From Weimeria sp002480925 (GTDB lineage: Bacteria; Bacillota; Clostridia; Lachnospirales; Lachnospiraceae): a DNA stretch of 64,000 nt. The stretch is from contig NZ_JBQHVU010000013.1 in assembly GCF_052064335.1 (NCBI RefSeq), positions 11,248 to 75,247 on the forward strand, given 5' to 3'. The position numbers were made by a program, and so were the translations under genes. The notes beneath the pieces are model-generated. The model was not told the origin of the DNA, made no database searches, and worked only from the letters and a program-made list of their open reading frames with translations. How positions within the stretch are numbered: position 1 is the first letter of the stretch; each line of letters starts with the position of its first letter. This document shows, one piece after another, positions 27,016-35,623 of this stretch.

Positions 27016-27066
27016 ATGAATCATTCATGTATATTTACGCAAACAAAGAGGCATGGTGACTAACGA

Positions 27067-28437
27067 ATGGCTAAAGACCCAGAAGCAGATACAGATCTGA
27101 AATATTCAATGCTGATCGACAGGATCAGATCGGATTTCTCAATGGATTTCCTGCGCGAGGAAATAAGGCTCTATTCTGCTCTCTCGAGCAAGCCTATGCT
27201 AACTCTGGGAGAAAGCTATCTCCTTATCTGCCTGGCAAACAGGCTTCAGGATATGAGAGCCATAAAGCTTATCAGTCGTATAAGGGATCAGTTGTCCCTC
27301 CCCCAGATCCAGCTTGCCAGATACATAGAATGCCGGAGCGCAAGGGAGAGAATGGATGAGGCTCTCTGCCGGATCTCAAAGGGTCTTCTTCCCTCCGAGC
27401 TCTATCTCGGCCTTAAGGATGATCTGGGGCTTGACTGTCTGCACTATGCCATAATCCTCGAGGAAAAGGAACTGGCCACGACCCTTATGTCGATGAAATA
27501 CTGGGGAAAGGGCGAACCGGTCTCGTCTGTAGGTGCCTGCAACGCCTTTTACAGCTATTTCTTTCTGGCTTCGATACATTTTACCGATACTATATTCCTA
27601 AAGCAGGTATTTCTTGAGACATCAAGCAGTGCGAGTGCCTGCGTAGCGGTATCCAGACGTATAAGGAGTCTTACTGATATAGCTTCGTCCCGGCTAATAC
27701 ATGTCAACAGCCGGATCTCTATGAATACGGACCTTAAGGAAGCGGCCTTTCATAAGGGGGATACAGAGGAATTCCTACGGCTTGAGGCCTGTCTGGATGA
27801 TCTGCTTGAGGAAAAGCATGACCTGATCCTTGAGTCTGAGTATCTGGACAGATGGAAAAAACAGAACTACAGAGACATCAATGATATCTTCTCTGCCTCC
27901 CTTGCCGATGCAAAAAGAGAGGCCAGTGCCTTAAAATCCGGCAGACATCCATTAGCTCCCTTCCTTTTCAGAATCTTAGGAAGCCCTGATGATTTCCTCT
28001 CATATCATGCAAGGCCTGCGGAGGATTCATATCTTATAAGCTACAGGCATCTCAGCTTCCTTGGTGAGTATATATGCGACAGGTCTCTCTCCTGCATAAG
28101 CTTCAGGGAAATAGCTGATGGTGAGAAAAGAGAACGCTTCCGTATTTTCTCCGGATCTGACAAGCTATATAAAAACCCCTGGCTTGAAAGCTCATCCGAA
28201 AAAAAGGAAAACAAAAAGGAAAATACATCCGAAAAGAGCACTGATAACAGGGAAAACGATATCAGGATACGCTTCTTCTCAAAGGATGCCATATATGACA
28301 GGAATATACTGAGGAAGGAATACCATATACTGATAAAGCAGTATCATCCTGATGAAACCGGCAGAGATGAAAGCGGGATTATACTGCGTGAAATAATAGA
28401 AGAAAAAAACATGATCCTGGGTCTTAAAAAACGCTGA
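27067..28437 (+). CDS. Unknown helical protein with C-terminal J-like domain
   Basis: A 456-residue protein, mostly alpha-helical by inspection, with no signal peptide. I recognise no family for the first 400 residues. A low-complexity Lys/Glu/Asn linker (about 379-398) precedes the last 50 residues. These contain YHILIKQYHPDETG, with an HPD tripeptide at 427-429 preceded by the basic helix II pattern of DnaJ co-chaperones, and a helix III-like end. J domains stimulate Hsp70 ATPase, so it may recruit DnaK to an unknown client, but that is inference. It is the only plus-strand gene in its region and ends in a palindromic terminator shared with recX. Confidence 0.75.
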   Translation: MAKDPEADTDLKYSMLIDRIRSDFSMDFLREEIRLYSALSSKPMLTLGESYLLICLANRLQDMRAIKLISRIRDQLSLPQIQLARYIECRSARERMDEALCRISKGLLPSELYLGLKDDLGLDCLHYAIILEEKELATTLMSMKYWGKGEPVSSVGACNAFYSYFFLASIHFTDTIFLKQVFLETSSSASACVAVSRRIRSLTDIASSRLIHVNSRISMNTDLKEAAFHKGDTEEFLRLEACLDDLLEEKHDLILESEYLDRWKKQNYRDINDIFSASLADAKREASALKSGRHPLAPFLFRILGSPDDFLSYHARPAEDSYLISYRHLSFLGEYICDRSLSCISFREIADGEKRERFRIFSGSDKLYKNPWLESSSEKKENKKENTSEKSTDNRENDIRIRFFSKDAIYDRNILRKEYHILIKQYHPDETGRDESGIILREIIEEKNMILGLKKR

Positions 28438-28457
28438 TATGATCATATCAGCGTTTT
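28426..28457. terminator. Bidirectional terminator containing both stop codons
   Basis: A perfect 30-bp palindrome (28428-28457) has arms AAAACGCTGATATGA / TCATATCAGCGTTTT. Each strand has A residues before and T residues after the stem. The stop codons of the J-domain gene and of recX both lie inside it. Confidence 0.88.
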
Positions 28458-29042
28458 AATAGTCTGATAATCATATCCCCTGCCCATAAGAAACCTAATT
28501 ATCCTGGCCTTGTCCTGCTGACTGGCAGTATCCTTGTCATAGTGCTTCTTCGAAAGCAATAGCTTTATCTTATCCTCCTCGGGAATAAGCTCCGCCTCGG
28601 ACAGACATTCCTCTATAAGCTCTCTTGCTACTCCCTTCCTCAGAAGATCATTAAAAAGACGTCTCCTGCTCTTCTTCTCCTGATTGAAATATATATAATT
28701 CTCAGTATAACGGCGGTCATCAATATATCCATATGAAGCAGCATATTCTGCTGCCAGAGCAGCTACATCCGGCGGGTATCCGCCAGATATCAGCTTGTCA
28801 GTGACATCAGCCATTGTACGGTCCTGCTTCTCGAGAAGATGCAGGACCCTTTTCTTTGCTCTGGGGAGCAGGATAGTATCCTTTATCTGCTGATAGTAAT
28901 CCTCATCTATGAAGGCAGAAGTCCTTAGCTCTGGATGCTTCACAAGCTCACCTGCATAAAGTACAAACGATTCCCTTGTATCAAGAGTAATCCTTCTCCT
29001 GCTCTTCGAGGAAGGAAGGGGCTCGATGCTTATTATCTGCAT
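28443..29042 (-). CDS. recX: Regulatory protein RecX
   Basis: RecX inhibits RecA filaments. The 199-residue protein has the RecX helical repeats, recognisable in LLEKQDRTMADVTDKLISGGY, YGYIDDRRYTENY and RIIRFLMGRGYDYQTI. It begins 18 bp downstream of recA, so the two are cotranscribed. Confidence 0.94.
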   Translation of the reverse strand: MQIISIEPLPSSKSRRRITLDTRESFVLYAGELVKHPELRTSAFIDEDYYQQIKDTILLPRAKKRVLHLLEKQDRTMADVTDKLISGGYPPDVAALAAEYAASYGYIDDRRYTENYIYFNQEKKSRRRLFNDLLRKGVARELIEECLSEAELIPEEDKIKLLLSKKHYDKDTASQQDKARIIRFLMGRGYDYQTIKTLI

Positions 29043-29060
29043 TCTCCTATGCCCTTTCCA

Positions 29061-30134
29061 TTACGAGTCTGCCCCTGCGTCCTTATCTGTATCCTCCGGG
29101 GAAGTGGCCGCCGACTGTGCTCCTTCGTCATCAAGGCCGTAATGCGCTCTGATCTGATGCTCGACAGTGCTTTCTATATCAGGATGATCCGAAAGAAAAG
29201 CCTTGGCATTCTCTCTTCCCTGACCTATCTTCTCTCCCTTATAGGAGTACCAGGCGCCGGACTTATTTATGATATCGAGATCAGAGGCCAGATCGAGTAT
29301 ATCTCCCTCCTTTGATATGCCCTTTCCGAACATGATGTCAAACTCTGCTTCCTTGAACGGAGGAGCGACCTTGTTCTTTACTACCTTGACTCTGGTCCTG
29401 TTTCCGATCACCTCTCCCTGCTGCTTGAGTGCCTCTATACGACGTACATCGAGCCTGACTGATGCATAGAACTTAAGAGCTCTTCCTCCTGTCGTAGTCT
29501 CAGGGTTCCCGAACATCACGCCTATCTTCTCACGAAGCTGATTGATAAAGATCACTATGCAGTTGCTCCGGCTTATGGCTGAGGTCAGCTTGCGGAGTGC
29601 CTGGGACATAAGTCTGGCCTGCAGACCCACATGGGAATCTCCCATATCGCCCTCTATCTCTGCCTTAGGAACCAGGGCTGCAACAGAGTCTACTACTATG
29701 ATATCAACCGCTCCGCTCCTGACCATGGTCTCTGTGATCTCAAGAGCCTGCTCTCCACTGTCCGGCTGTGAAATATACAGATTGTCTATATCAACTCCAA
29801 TGCTTCTGGCATAGACCGGATCTAGCGCATGCTCTGCATCGACAAATCCGGCTATACCGCCCCTCTTCTGTGTTTCTGCGACGCAATGCAGGGCAAGCGT
29901 CGTCTTACCTGAGGACTCAGGTCCGTAGATCTCTATGATCCTTCCCTTAGGAAGACCACCCTGTCCTAGTGCTATATCAAGACTTATCGAGCCTGTCGGT
30001 ATGGTCTCCACCTTCATCTGTGAGGAGCTGTCGCCAAGTCTCATGATAGAACCTCTGCCGTACTGCTTCTCGATCTGTGATATTGCGGCATCAAGTGCCT
30101 TCAGCTTCTCATCCTTCTTGTCATCCTTTGCCAT
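29061..30134 (-). CDS. recA: Recombinase RecA
   Basis: RecA forms the filament that performs strand exchange and activates LexA cleavage. The 357-residue protein has the Walker A motif GPESSGKTTL, the Walker B region DIIVVDSVAAL, and the L2 region FINQLREKIGVMFGNPETTTGG. The acidic C-terminal tail is present. A CGGAG site precedes the start, and a strong promoter with an operator-like sequence lies upstream. Confidence 0.98.
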   Translation of the reverse strand: MAKDDKKDEKLKALDAAISQIEKQYGRGSIMRLGDSSSQMKVETIPTGSISLDIALGQGGLPKGRIIEIYGPESSGKTTLALHCVAETQKRGGIAGFVDAEHALDPVYARSIGVDIDNLYISQPDSGEQALEITETMVRSGAVDIIVVDSVAALVPKAEIEGDMGDSHVGLQARLMSQALRKLTSAISRSNCIVIFINQLREKIGVMFGNPETTTGGRALKFYASVRLDVRRIEALKQQGEVIGNRTRVKVVKNKVAPPFKEAEFDIMFGKGISKEGDILDLASDLDIINKSGAWYSYKGEKIGQGRENAKAFLSDHPDIESTVEHQIRAHYGLDDEGAQSAATSPEDTDKDAGADS

Positions 30135-30170
30135 GTCTGTACTCCGTTTCGAAAAAATGTTTGTGATTTA

Positions 30171-30199
30171 ATAATAGAACATATTGTCGTTTATGTCAA
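30171..30199 (-). promoter_or_regulatory. recA: recA promoter with LexA-like half sites in the spacer
   Basis: The minus strand reads TTGACA (30194-30199), 17 bases, then TATTAT (30171-30176). The spacer contains CGACAATATGTTC. It keeps one perfect GTTC half of the Gram-positive LexA box (CGAAC-N4-GTTCG), but the other half has two mismatches. The promoter call is firm; the LexA call is tentative. Confidence 0.7.
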
Positions 30200-30225
30200 G
30201 TGTCAATGTCATTATATCATTGATG

Positions 30226-30258
30226 AAAAAACCACGGCAATCGATCCGCCGCGGTTTT
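30226..30258 (-). terminator. Terminator of prfC
   Basis: On the minus strand AAAACCGCGGC pairs with GCCGTGGTTTT (one G-U pair), followed by a T run. It lies between the prfC stop and the recA promoter. Confidence 0.82.
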
Positions 30259-30315
30259 AATGATCATTTAATAAAATTCATGGCCTGTTTATCTTTGTAA
30301 ACAGATATTAACAGA

Positions 30316-31917
30316 TCAGTATTCGATATCCTCCGCTCCAAACTCGGCCAGTTCAAGTCCCTTGTTTCTCTCCTCGACCATGCCAATGCTCCATTCATTT
30401 ACGAACAGAAGCAAAGGTCTGCCCTTTAAGTCCTTGACCTTCTTCATATCGGAGGTTCCGTTTATAGAATCCATATCGTAATCCTTGTTCTCGACCCAGC
30501 GGACATACTCATATGGGAGATTCTCCATAATGATATCTACCTTGTATTCATTCTCCAGACGGAACTTCAGCACATCGAACTGCAGCATTCCCACTACTCC
30601 GACTATTATCTCCTCCATTCCGCTATCGTACTCCTGGAATATCTGGATGGCTCCCTCCTGGGCTATCTGCATTATGCCCTTTGTAAACTGCTTCCGCTTC
30701 ATCGTATCCACCTGACGGACACGGCAGAAATGCTCCGGTGCAAAGGTCGGTATACCATCAAATCTGAAATGGTCCTTAGAGGTCGTAATGGTATCACCTA
30801 TAGAATATATACCCGGATCAAAGATACCGATTATATCTCCGGCATAGGCCTCCTCTATCATCTTTCTTGATGAAGCCATCATCTGCTGGGGCTGCGACAG
30901 ACGGACGTCCTTGCCCTCCTGGACATGGAAGGCAGTCATACCTGCTGTAAATTTCCCGGAGCAGATCCTCATGAAGGCTATCCTGTCACGGTGAGCCTTG
31001 TTCATATTTGCCTGAATCTTGAATACAAAGGCAGAAAACTCAGGGCTGTAGGGATCTATGATACCGTGATCGCTCTTTCTAGGAAGCGGTGGGGTCGTCA
31101 TCTGAAGGAAATGCGAAAGGAAGGTCTCAACTCCAAAATTGGTAAGAGCCGATCCGAAGAAGACCGGAGTAAGCTCTCCCCGACTCACCTTTTCCTGATC
31201 AAAGGCTGCCCCGGCTCCGTCGAGAAGCTCCATCTCATCCATAAGGGCATCCCGTCTGTCCTCACCGATCGCAGCTACAAGCTTCTCATCATCGATCGGA
31301 TAGTCCTTCTCCTCTCCCTCCTTAGTCCCTTTCATGGTATCTGAAAAGGTAAGGACCTTTCTGGTATTCCTGTCATAGACACCCTTGAATTCCTTACCGC
31401 TTCCAATAGGCCAGTTTATAGGACAGGTCGCAATGCCAAGCTCATTTTCAATATCATCCATGAGCTCAAATGTATCCATGGCATCACGGTCCATTTTATT
31501 TATAAATGTAAAAATAGGTATATGACGCATCACGCATACTTTGAACAGTTTGCGTGTCTGAGGCTCGACCCCCTTCGCACCGTCGATAACCATGACAGCT
31601 GAATCAGCTGCCATCAGTGTTCGGTATGTATCCTCTGAGAAGTCCTGATGTCCAGGTGTATCAAGGATATTGATACACATACCCTGATATTCAAACTGCA
31701 GCACAGAGCTTGTAACAGAGATACCACGCTGCTTTTCTATTTCCATCCAGTCTGAAACTGCATGTCTGGCTGTCGCCTTTCCCTTTACAGATCCAGCCTC
31801 ATTTATCTGTCCGCCATACAGGAGAAATTTCTCTGTAAGCGTTGTTTTTCCTGCATCAGGGTGAGAGATTATTGCAAATGTCCGTCTCTTTGTGATCTCA
31901 TCCTTATATGTTCCCAC
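30316..31917 (-). CDS. prfC: Peptide chain release factor 3
   Basis: RF3 is a translational GTPase that recycles RF1 and RF2. The 533-residue protein has the P-loop ISHPDAGKTTLTEK, the switch motif DTPGHQDFSEDTYR, and NKMDRD. EF-G-like domains II and III follow, with FVFKIQANMNKAHRDRIAF. The length is typical (about 530). It is 20 bp downstream of the HD-GYP gene. Confidence 0.97.
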   Translation of the reverse strand: MGTYKDEITKRRTFAIISHPDAGKTTLTEKFLLYGGQINEAGSVKGKATARHAVSDWMEIEKQRGISVTSSVLQFEYQGMCINILDTPGHQDFSEDTYRTLMAADSAVMVIDGAKGVEPQTRKLFKVCVMRHIPIFTFINKMDRDAMDTFELMDDIENELGIATCPINWPIGSGKEFKGVYDRNTRKVLTFSDTMKGTKEGEEKDYPIDDEKLVAAIGEDRRDALMDEMELLDGAGAAFDQEKVSRGELTPVFFGSALTNFGVETFLSHFLQMTTPPLPRKSDHGIIDPYSPEFSAFVFKIQANMNKAHRDRIAFMRICSGKFTAGMTAFHVQEGKDVRLSQPQQMMASSRKMIEEAYAGDIIGIFDPGIYSIGDTITTSKDHFRFDGIPTFAPEHFCRVRQVDTMKRKQFTKGIMQIAQEGAIQIFQEYDSGMEEIIVGVVGMLQFDVLKFRLENEYKVDIIMENLPYEYVRWVENKDYDMDSINGTSDMKKVKDLKGRPLLLFVNEWSIGMVEERNKGLELAEFGAEDIEY

Positions 31918-31937
31918 TTGATCCTCCAGTAAATAGT

Positions 31938-33038
31938 CTATGATTCCAAAACTATATTATTATATTGGAAATCATTGGCAAGGTCAAGTACCCTTCCTGT
32001 CTCTATCTCTACGACCTTTGGACGCATAGGATAATCCGGATTATTTGCCACGACCTTGGCCAGAAGACCGTTTGAAAGCTTTACCACACTGTCCACCGGA
32101 TAGAGTATCACGCTTTTGGAGAAGCATTCCAAGGCTTTGAAATCCAGATCATCTCCCATGGCAAGTATCATCTCCATTGCCTCACGCTGACTGAACGGTT
32201 CCTTGTATGGCCGCTTTGTCACAAGTGCATCATAGATATCCGCCACAGCGATTATCTTTGGATAAAGGCCTATCTTATCCCCGTGTACTCCCATAGGATA
32301 GCCCTTCCCGGATATCTTTTCATGATGCTGCAGCACTCCTAATAGGACATCAGGAGAGAATTCATGCTTTTCCTTTAAGATATTGTATCCAAGAAGAGAA
32401 TGCGACTTCATTATCTCAAACTCCTGATCGGTAAGCCTGGCCGGCTTGTTAAGGATCTCGTTCGGGATCTCTGACTTTCCCATATCATGTAAGAGCCCTG
32501 CCACAAGAAGCTCATGGAGCTGTTTGCGGTCAAGCCCGTATTTCTGTCCGATTATGGCGGAGATGGTAGCCACATCGACAGAATGTCTGAATGTATACTC
32601 ATCATTTGTCTTTATAGTGCGCACATCTATAGCGATCGAGCTGTTTGATAAGATACATCTTGAAAGATCATCGGCAATACTATTCGTGGTCCTTGTGAAA
32701 TCCTTGCTCTTATTGTCGTTGAACAGATATGCAACGCCCTGCCCGACTCTTTGCTTTACATCATTTGATATGCTTACCTTTGCCGGATCATCCTTATGAT
32801 ATTTTTCGATGACCTTCTTTGTGGCCTCTGGAATATTGATCTGCTCTTCTATCTCATCAGGGACGCCCTCATAGATATAGATACCCATTATCCCCCTCTG
32901 CTGGAGATATTCTATCTGGATATCATCAAGATAGGCTCCTTTCTTTATCATTGCCCTTCCCGTACGGTCAATGATAGTCTGATCGATCTTGTCTCCAGGG
33001 TGAACAGTCCTTGTGCTTACAAATCTTCTCCTGCCCAT
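31938..33038 (-). CDS. HD-GYP phosphodiesterase
   Basis: HD-GYP enzymes hydrolyse cyclic di-GMP or related dinucleotides with a two- or three-metal centre. An N-terminal region (about 1-110) resembles the DUF3391-like part found before such domains. The catalytic domain (about 130-330) has HDMGK (His186-Asp187, counted from the upstream ATG), HHEKISGKGYPMG containing the GYP motif, and DIYDALVTKRPYK. ATG at 33038 is preferred over 33044 because GGGAG is correctly spaced from it. In this window CheV is the only other motility-signalling gene. Confidence 0.93.
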   Translation of the reverse strand: MGRRRFVSTRTVHPGDKIDQTIIDRTGRAMIKKGAYLDDIQIEYLQQRGIMGIYIYEGVPDEIEEQINIPEATKKVIEKYHKDDPAKVSISNDVKQRVGQGVAYLFNDNKSKDFTRTTNSIADDLSRCILSNSSIAIDVRTIKTNDEYTFRHSVDVATISAIIGQKYGLDRKQLHELLVAGLLHDMGKSEIPNEILNKPARLTDQEFEIMKSHSLLGYNILKEKHEFSPDVLLGVLQHHEKISGKGYPMGVHGDKIGLYPKIIAVADIYDALVTKRPYKEPFSQREAMEMILAMGDDLDFKALECFSKSVILYPVDSVVKLSNGLLAKVVANNPDYPMRPKVVEIETGRVLDLANDFQYNNIVLES

Positions 33039-33061
33039 AAACATCCACTCCCTGTTTACTT

Positions 33062-34519
33062 TTACTTTGATCTTCCTCCATTGGCAAGAAGATCCATTTT
33101 CATTTCATAATACCTCGGGCTCATATCCACATAATGTCTGTGCGGGTTCTCGAATCTCTGCTCCTCAGGCCATATCTCGCCATCGAGCTGGTCTCTTACA
33201 AGCTTTTGTATATTCCTGACCGAAGGAAGCTTTTGTACAAGCTCTCCTCCCTTTATAACAGGCTTCTGGAGAAGCTTGCCGCTGCAGTCACTAAATTCCC
33301 TGACCTTCCACGGCTCAAGAGGATCGACAAACCTGTAAGGCTTGGTAAGATCGACATCCTCGCCTGATTCTGTAATAAGATCTGCAATTGCGTGCCCCTG
33401 CCTGTCATAGATACGGTAGACGTCCTTGAGCCCAGGATTGGTAATCTTCTCAACAGAGTCAGAAATCTTGATCCTGGGTGCAAAGCTTCCATTCTCATCT
33501 ACTGCGCAGAGCTTGAATACCGCCCCGAAGACAGGCTCTGACCGGCTTGTTATAAGTCTTTCTCCTACGCCGAACGAATCCACTGCTCCGCCCTGGTCAA
33601 GGATCGACTTGATCGTATATTCATCAAGACTGTTGCTTATCACTATCTTAGCATCGGTAAAGCCAGCCTGATCAAGCATCTCTCTTGATCTGCGGGTAAG
33701 ATATGCCAGATCTCCGGAATCAATCCTGATACCGTAATTTCTGCTTTTTATTCCCTTATCCCTCATTTCTGCAAAAACCCTTATTGCGTCAGGAACTCCC
33801 TGCTTTAGAACATCATAGGTATCAACAAGCAGGATACAGTTATCAGGATAGATAGAAGCAAACTTCCTGAAGGCTGTAAACTCATCCTGATAGAACATGA
33901 TGAAGCTGTGGGCCATTGTCCCGCCCACCGGAACACCGAAATACTCTCCGGCAGAAACTGTGGCCGTCCCCTTTACTCCTCCGATAAAAGCTGCTCTTGC
34001 TCCATAGATCGCAGCGTCATTATTATGGGCTCTTCTGGCTCCGAAATCAGAGACATCCCTGCCCCTGGCTGAACGCACTATCCTCTGTGCCTTTGTCGCT
34101 ATAAGGCTCTGATGATTGACCTGGGCCAGGATCTCAGTTTCGACAAGCTGTGCCTCTACAAGCGGAGCTACAACAGTAATCACAGGCTCTCCCGGATACA
34201 TGATGGTCCCCTCAGGAAAGGCATAGAGATCTCCGCTGAAGCAAAAATCTGAAAGATAGTCAAGAAAGGACGGATCAAACTGTCCAAGGCTCCTCAGATA
34301 TTCTATATCCTCCTTCTCGAAATGCATTCCCAGCAGATACTCTGCTATCTGCTCAAGGCCGGCAAAGATGGAGAAGCCCCCTCCATCAGGATTTCTCCGA
34401 AAAAACACATCAAAGGCAACCCTCGTGTCCTGATTTTCCGAAAGGAAATATCCATTAGCCATTGTAAGCTCGTAGAGATCCATCATCATGGAAATATTAC
34501 GTCTGTCATATATATTCAT
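33062..34519 (-). CDS. pncB: Nicotinate phosphoribosyltransferase
   Basis: PncB converts nicotinate and PRPP to nicotinate mononucleotide in NAD salvage. The 485-residue protein shows the opening MMDLYELTMANGYF, SDFGARRAHNNDAA, GGTMAHSFIMFYQDEFTAF and the phosphate-binding IDSGDLAYLTRRSREML. The C-terminal extension is typical of Gram-positive homologues. It is followed after 23 bp by the HD-GYP gene. Confidence 0.95.
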   Translation of the reverse strand: MNIYDRRNISMMMDLYELTMANGYFLSENQDTRVAFDVFFRRNPDGGGFSIFAGLEQIAEYLLGMHFEKEDIEYLRSLGQFDPSFLDYLSDFCFSGDLYAFPEGTIMYPGEPVITVVAPLVEAQLVETEILAQVNHQSLIATKAQRIVRSARGRDVSDFGARRAHNNDAAIYGARAAFIGGVKGTATVSAGEYFGVPVGGTMAHSFIMFYQDEFTAFRKFASIYPDNCILLVDTYDVLKQGVPDAIRVFAEMRDKGIKSRNYGIRIDSGDLAYLTRRSREMLDQAGFTDAKIVISNSLDEYTIKSILDQGGAVDSFGVGERLITSRSEPVFGAVFKLCAVDENGSFAPRIKISDSVEKITNPGLKDVYRIYDRQGHAIADLITESGEDVDLTKPYRFVDPLEPWKVREFSDCSGKLLQKPVIKGGELVQKLPSVRNIQKLVRDQLDGEIWPEEQRFENPHRHYVDMSPRYYEMKMDLLANGGRSK

Positions 34520-34535
34520 AACAAATCCTCTTATA

Positions 34536-35207
34536 TCAGCTCTGCTCCCTGTATTTGTCCATCATGGAGTTAAAGAGCACTGCTGTCCCCGGCGGCGTAT
34601 AAGTTATGGCGTTTGCTCCGGCGTCTACTGTCTTTTTGATATTCTCTGGAGTATTCCCTCCGCTTGCTATTATAGGCACGTCAGGGAAATCACTGCGGAT
34701 CCTTGCTACAACCTCGGGCGTGTCTGCAGCACAGGCCACATTAAGGATAGACGCCCCGGCCTCAAGCCTTGCCTTTATATCTGTATTTATGCTTGTAACA
34801 GTGATCACTACAGGTATATCAACAGCCTTTGAGACAGCAAGAAGGTTTACATTCTTTACAGGGGAATTAAGCACTATCCCCATGGCTCCGCTTGATTCCA
34901 TGTCCTTTGCAAGTCCTATGGTCCTTATTCCGTGAGTCGTTCCGCCTCCGACTCCGGCGAAGACAGGTATATATGAATACTTGATCACTGCATCTCCTAT
35001 AGCCGTCTGAGGAGTAAAGGGATATACTGCAAAGACAGCGTCAGCATTGCAGTTCCTGATTATAGCCAGATCCGTCGTAAATACCAGTGTCTTTATCCTT
35101 CTGCCAAAGATTACTATTCCCGATGCCTTCCTTGCCTCCTCCGGAACGGATACTATATTGTGCCTGAGCCTGGTCTCTATCACAGGTCTTTTCTTTTCTT
35201 CTGCCAT
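34536..35207 (-). CDS. Predicted phosphate-binding TIM-barrel protein, unknown
   Basis: A 223-residue protein with strands ending in VFAVYPFTPQ, PVFAGVGGG, IVLNSP, PVVITVTS and a late IIASGGNTPENIKK plus ITYTPPG. This pattern fits the phosphate-binding TIM barrels of NanE, ThiE and indole-glycerol-phosphate synthase type. I cannot assign a reaction; proteins like this in Clostridia are usually annotated only as hydrolase or hypothetical. It lies 16 bp upstream of pncB and 20 bp after a small unknown gene, so NAD salvage is a possible context. Confidence 0.75.
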   Translation of the reverse strand: MAEEKKRPVIETRLRHNIVSVPEEARKASGIVIFGRRIKTLVFTTDLAIIRNCNADAVFAVYPFTPQTAIGDAVIKYSYIPVFAGVGGGTTHGIRTIGLAKDMESSGAMGIVLNSPVKNVNLLAVSKAVDIPVVITVTSINTDIKARLEAGASILNVACAADTPEVVARIRSDFPDVPIIASGGNTPENIKKTVDAGANAITYTPPGTAVLFNSMMDKYREQS

Positions 35208-35227
35208 TTTCCCACCTTTTATAAATA

Positions 35228-35479
35228 TTATTTCTTCAGGGCCTCAAATACATTTATCTGGGCCGCAATTTTCTTTAGCTGATCGAGATTCGATTTCATA
35301 TAGAACTTAAGGGCTGCAAGCTCCTCATCGCTGAAACCGCGGTTTTTTGTGATCCTGCAGTCAGGTATCACTCCCTCTGCATAACGGTCCTTGTCAGAAA
35401 ATGTCACATAGGCATATTTATTGCGTCCTGACATGTCTGTGCAGACCGAAGATACTGTCATTCTGATCGAATCTTCCAT
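35228..35479 (-). CDS. Small conserved-looking protein, unknown
   Basis: An 83-residue protein. The first half is strand-like (RMTVSSVCTDMSGRNKYAYVTFSD) and the second is a long helix (EELAALKFYMKSNLDQLKKIAAQ). Its position between the groESL terminator and the TIM-barrel gene, with 20 bp spacing, supports its being the first gene of that transcript. No function is assigned. Confidence 0.7.
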   Translation of the reverse strand: MEDSIRMTVSSVCTDMSGRNKYAYVTFSDKDRYAEGVIPDCRITKNRGFSDEELAALKFYMKSNLDQLKKIAAQINVFEALKK

Positions 35480-35566
35480 TTATATTCTCCAAACATTAAA
35501 AAGGAGCCATATGTTTCAATAGCATATATTTTACATCAAAGAAGGGTAAAAATAAAGAAAAAGAAT

Positions 35567-35606
35567 AAAAAAAGCACCCCTTCCCTGTCTGCACAGGGAG
35601 GGGCGC
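35567..35606 (-). terminator. Terminator of groESL
   Basis: A long GC stem, built from GCGCCCCTCCCTG and CAGGGAAGGGGTGC with one bulge and one wobble, is followed on the minus strand by seven T residues, 17 bp past the groEL stop. Confidence 0.88.
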
Positions 35607-35623
35607 CGCGATAGATCAGCCTA

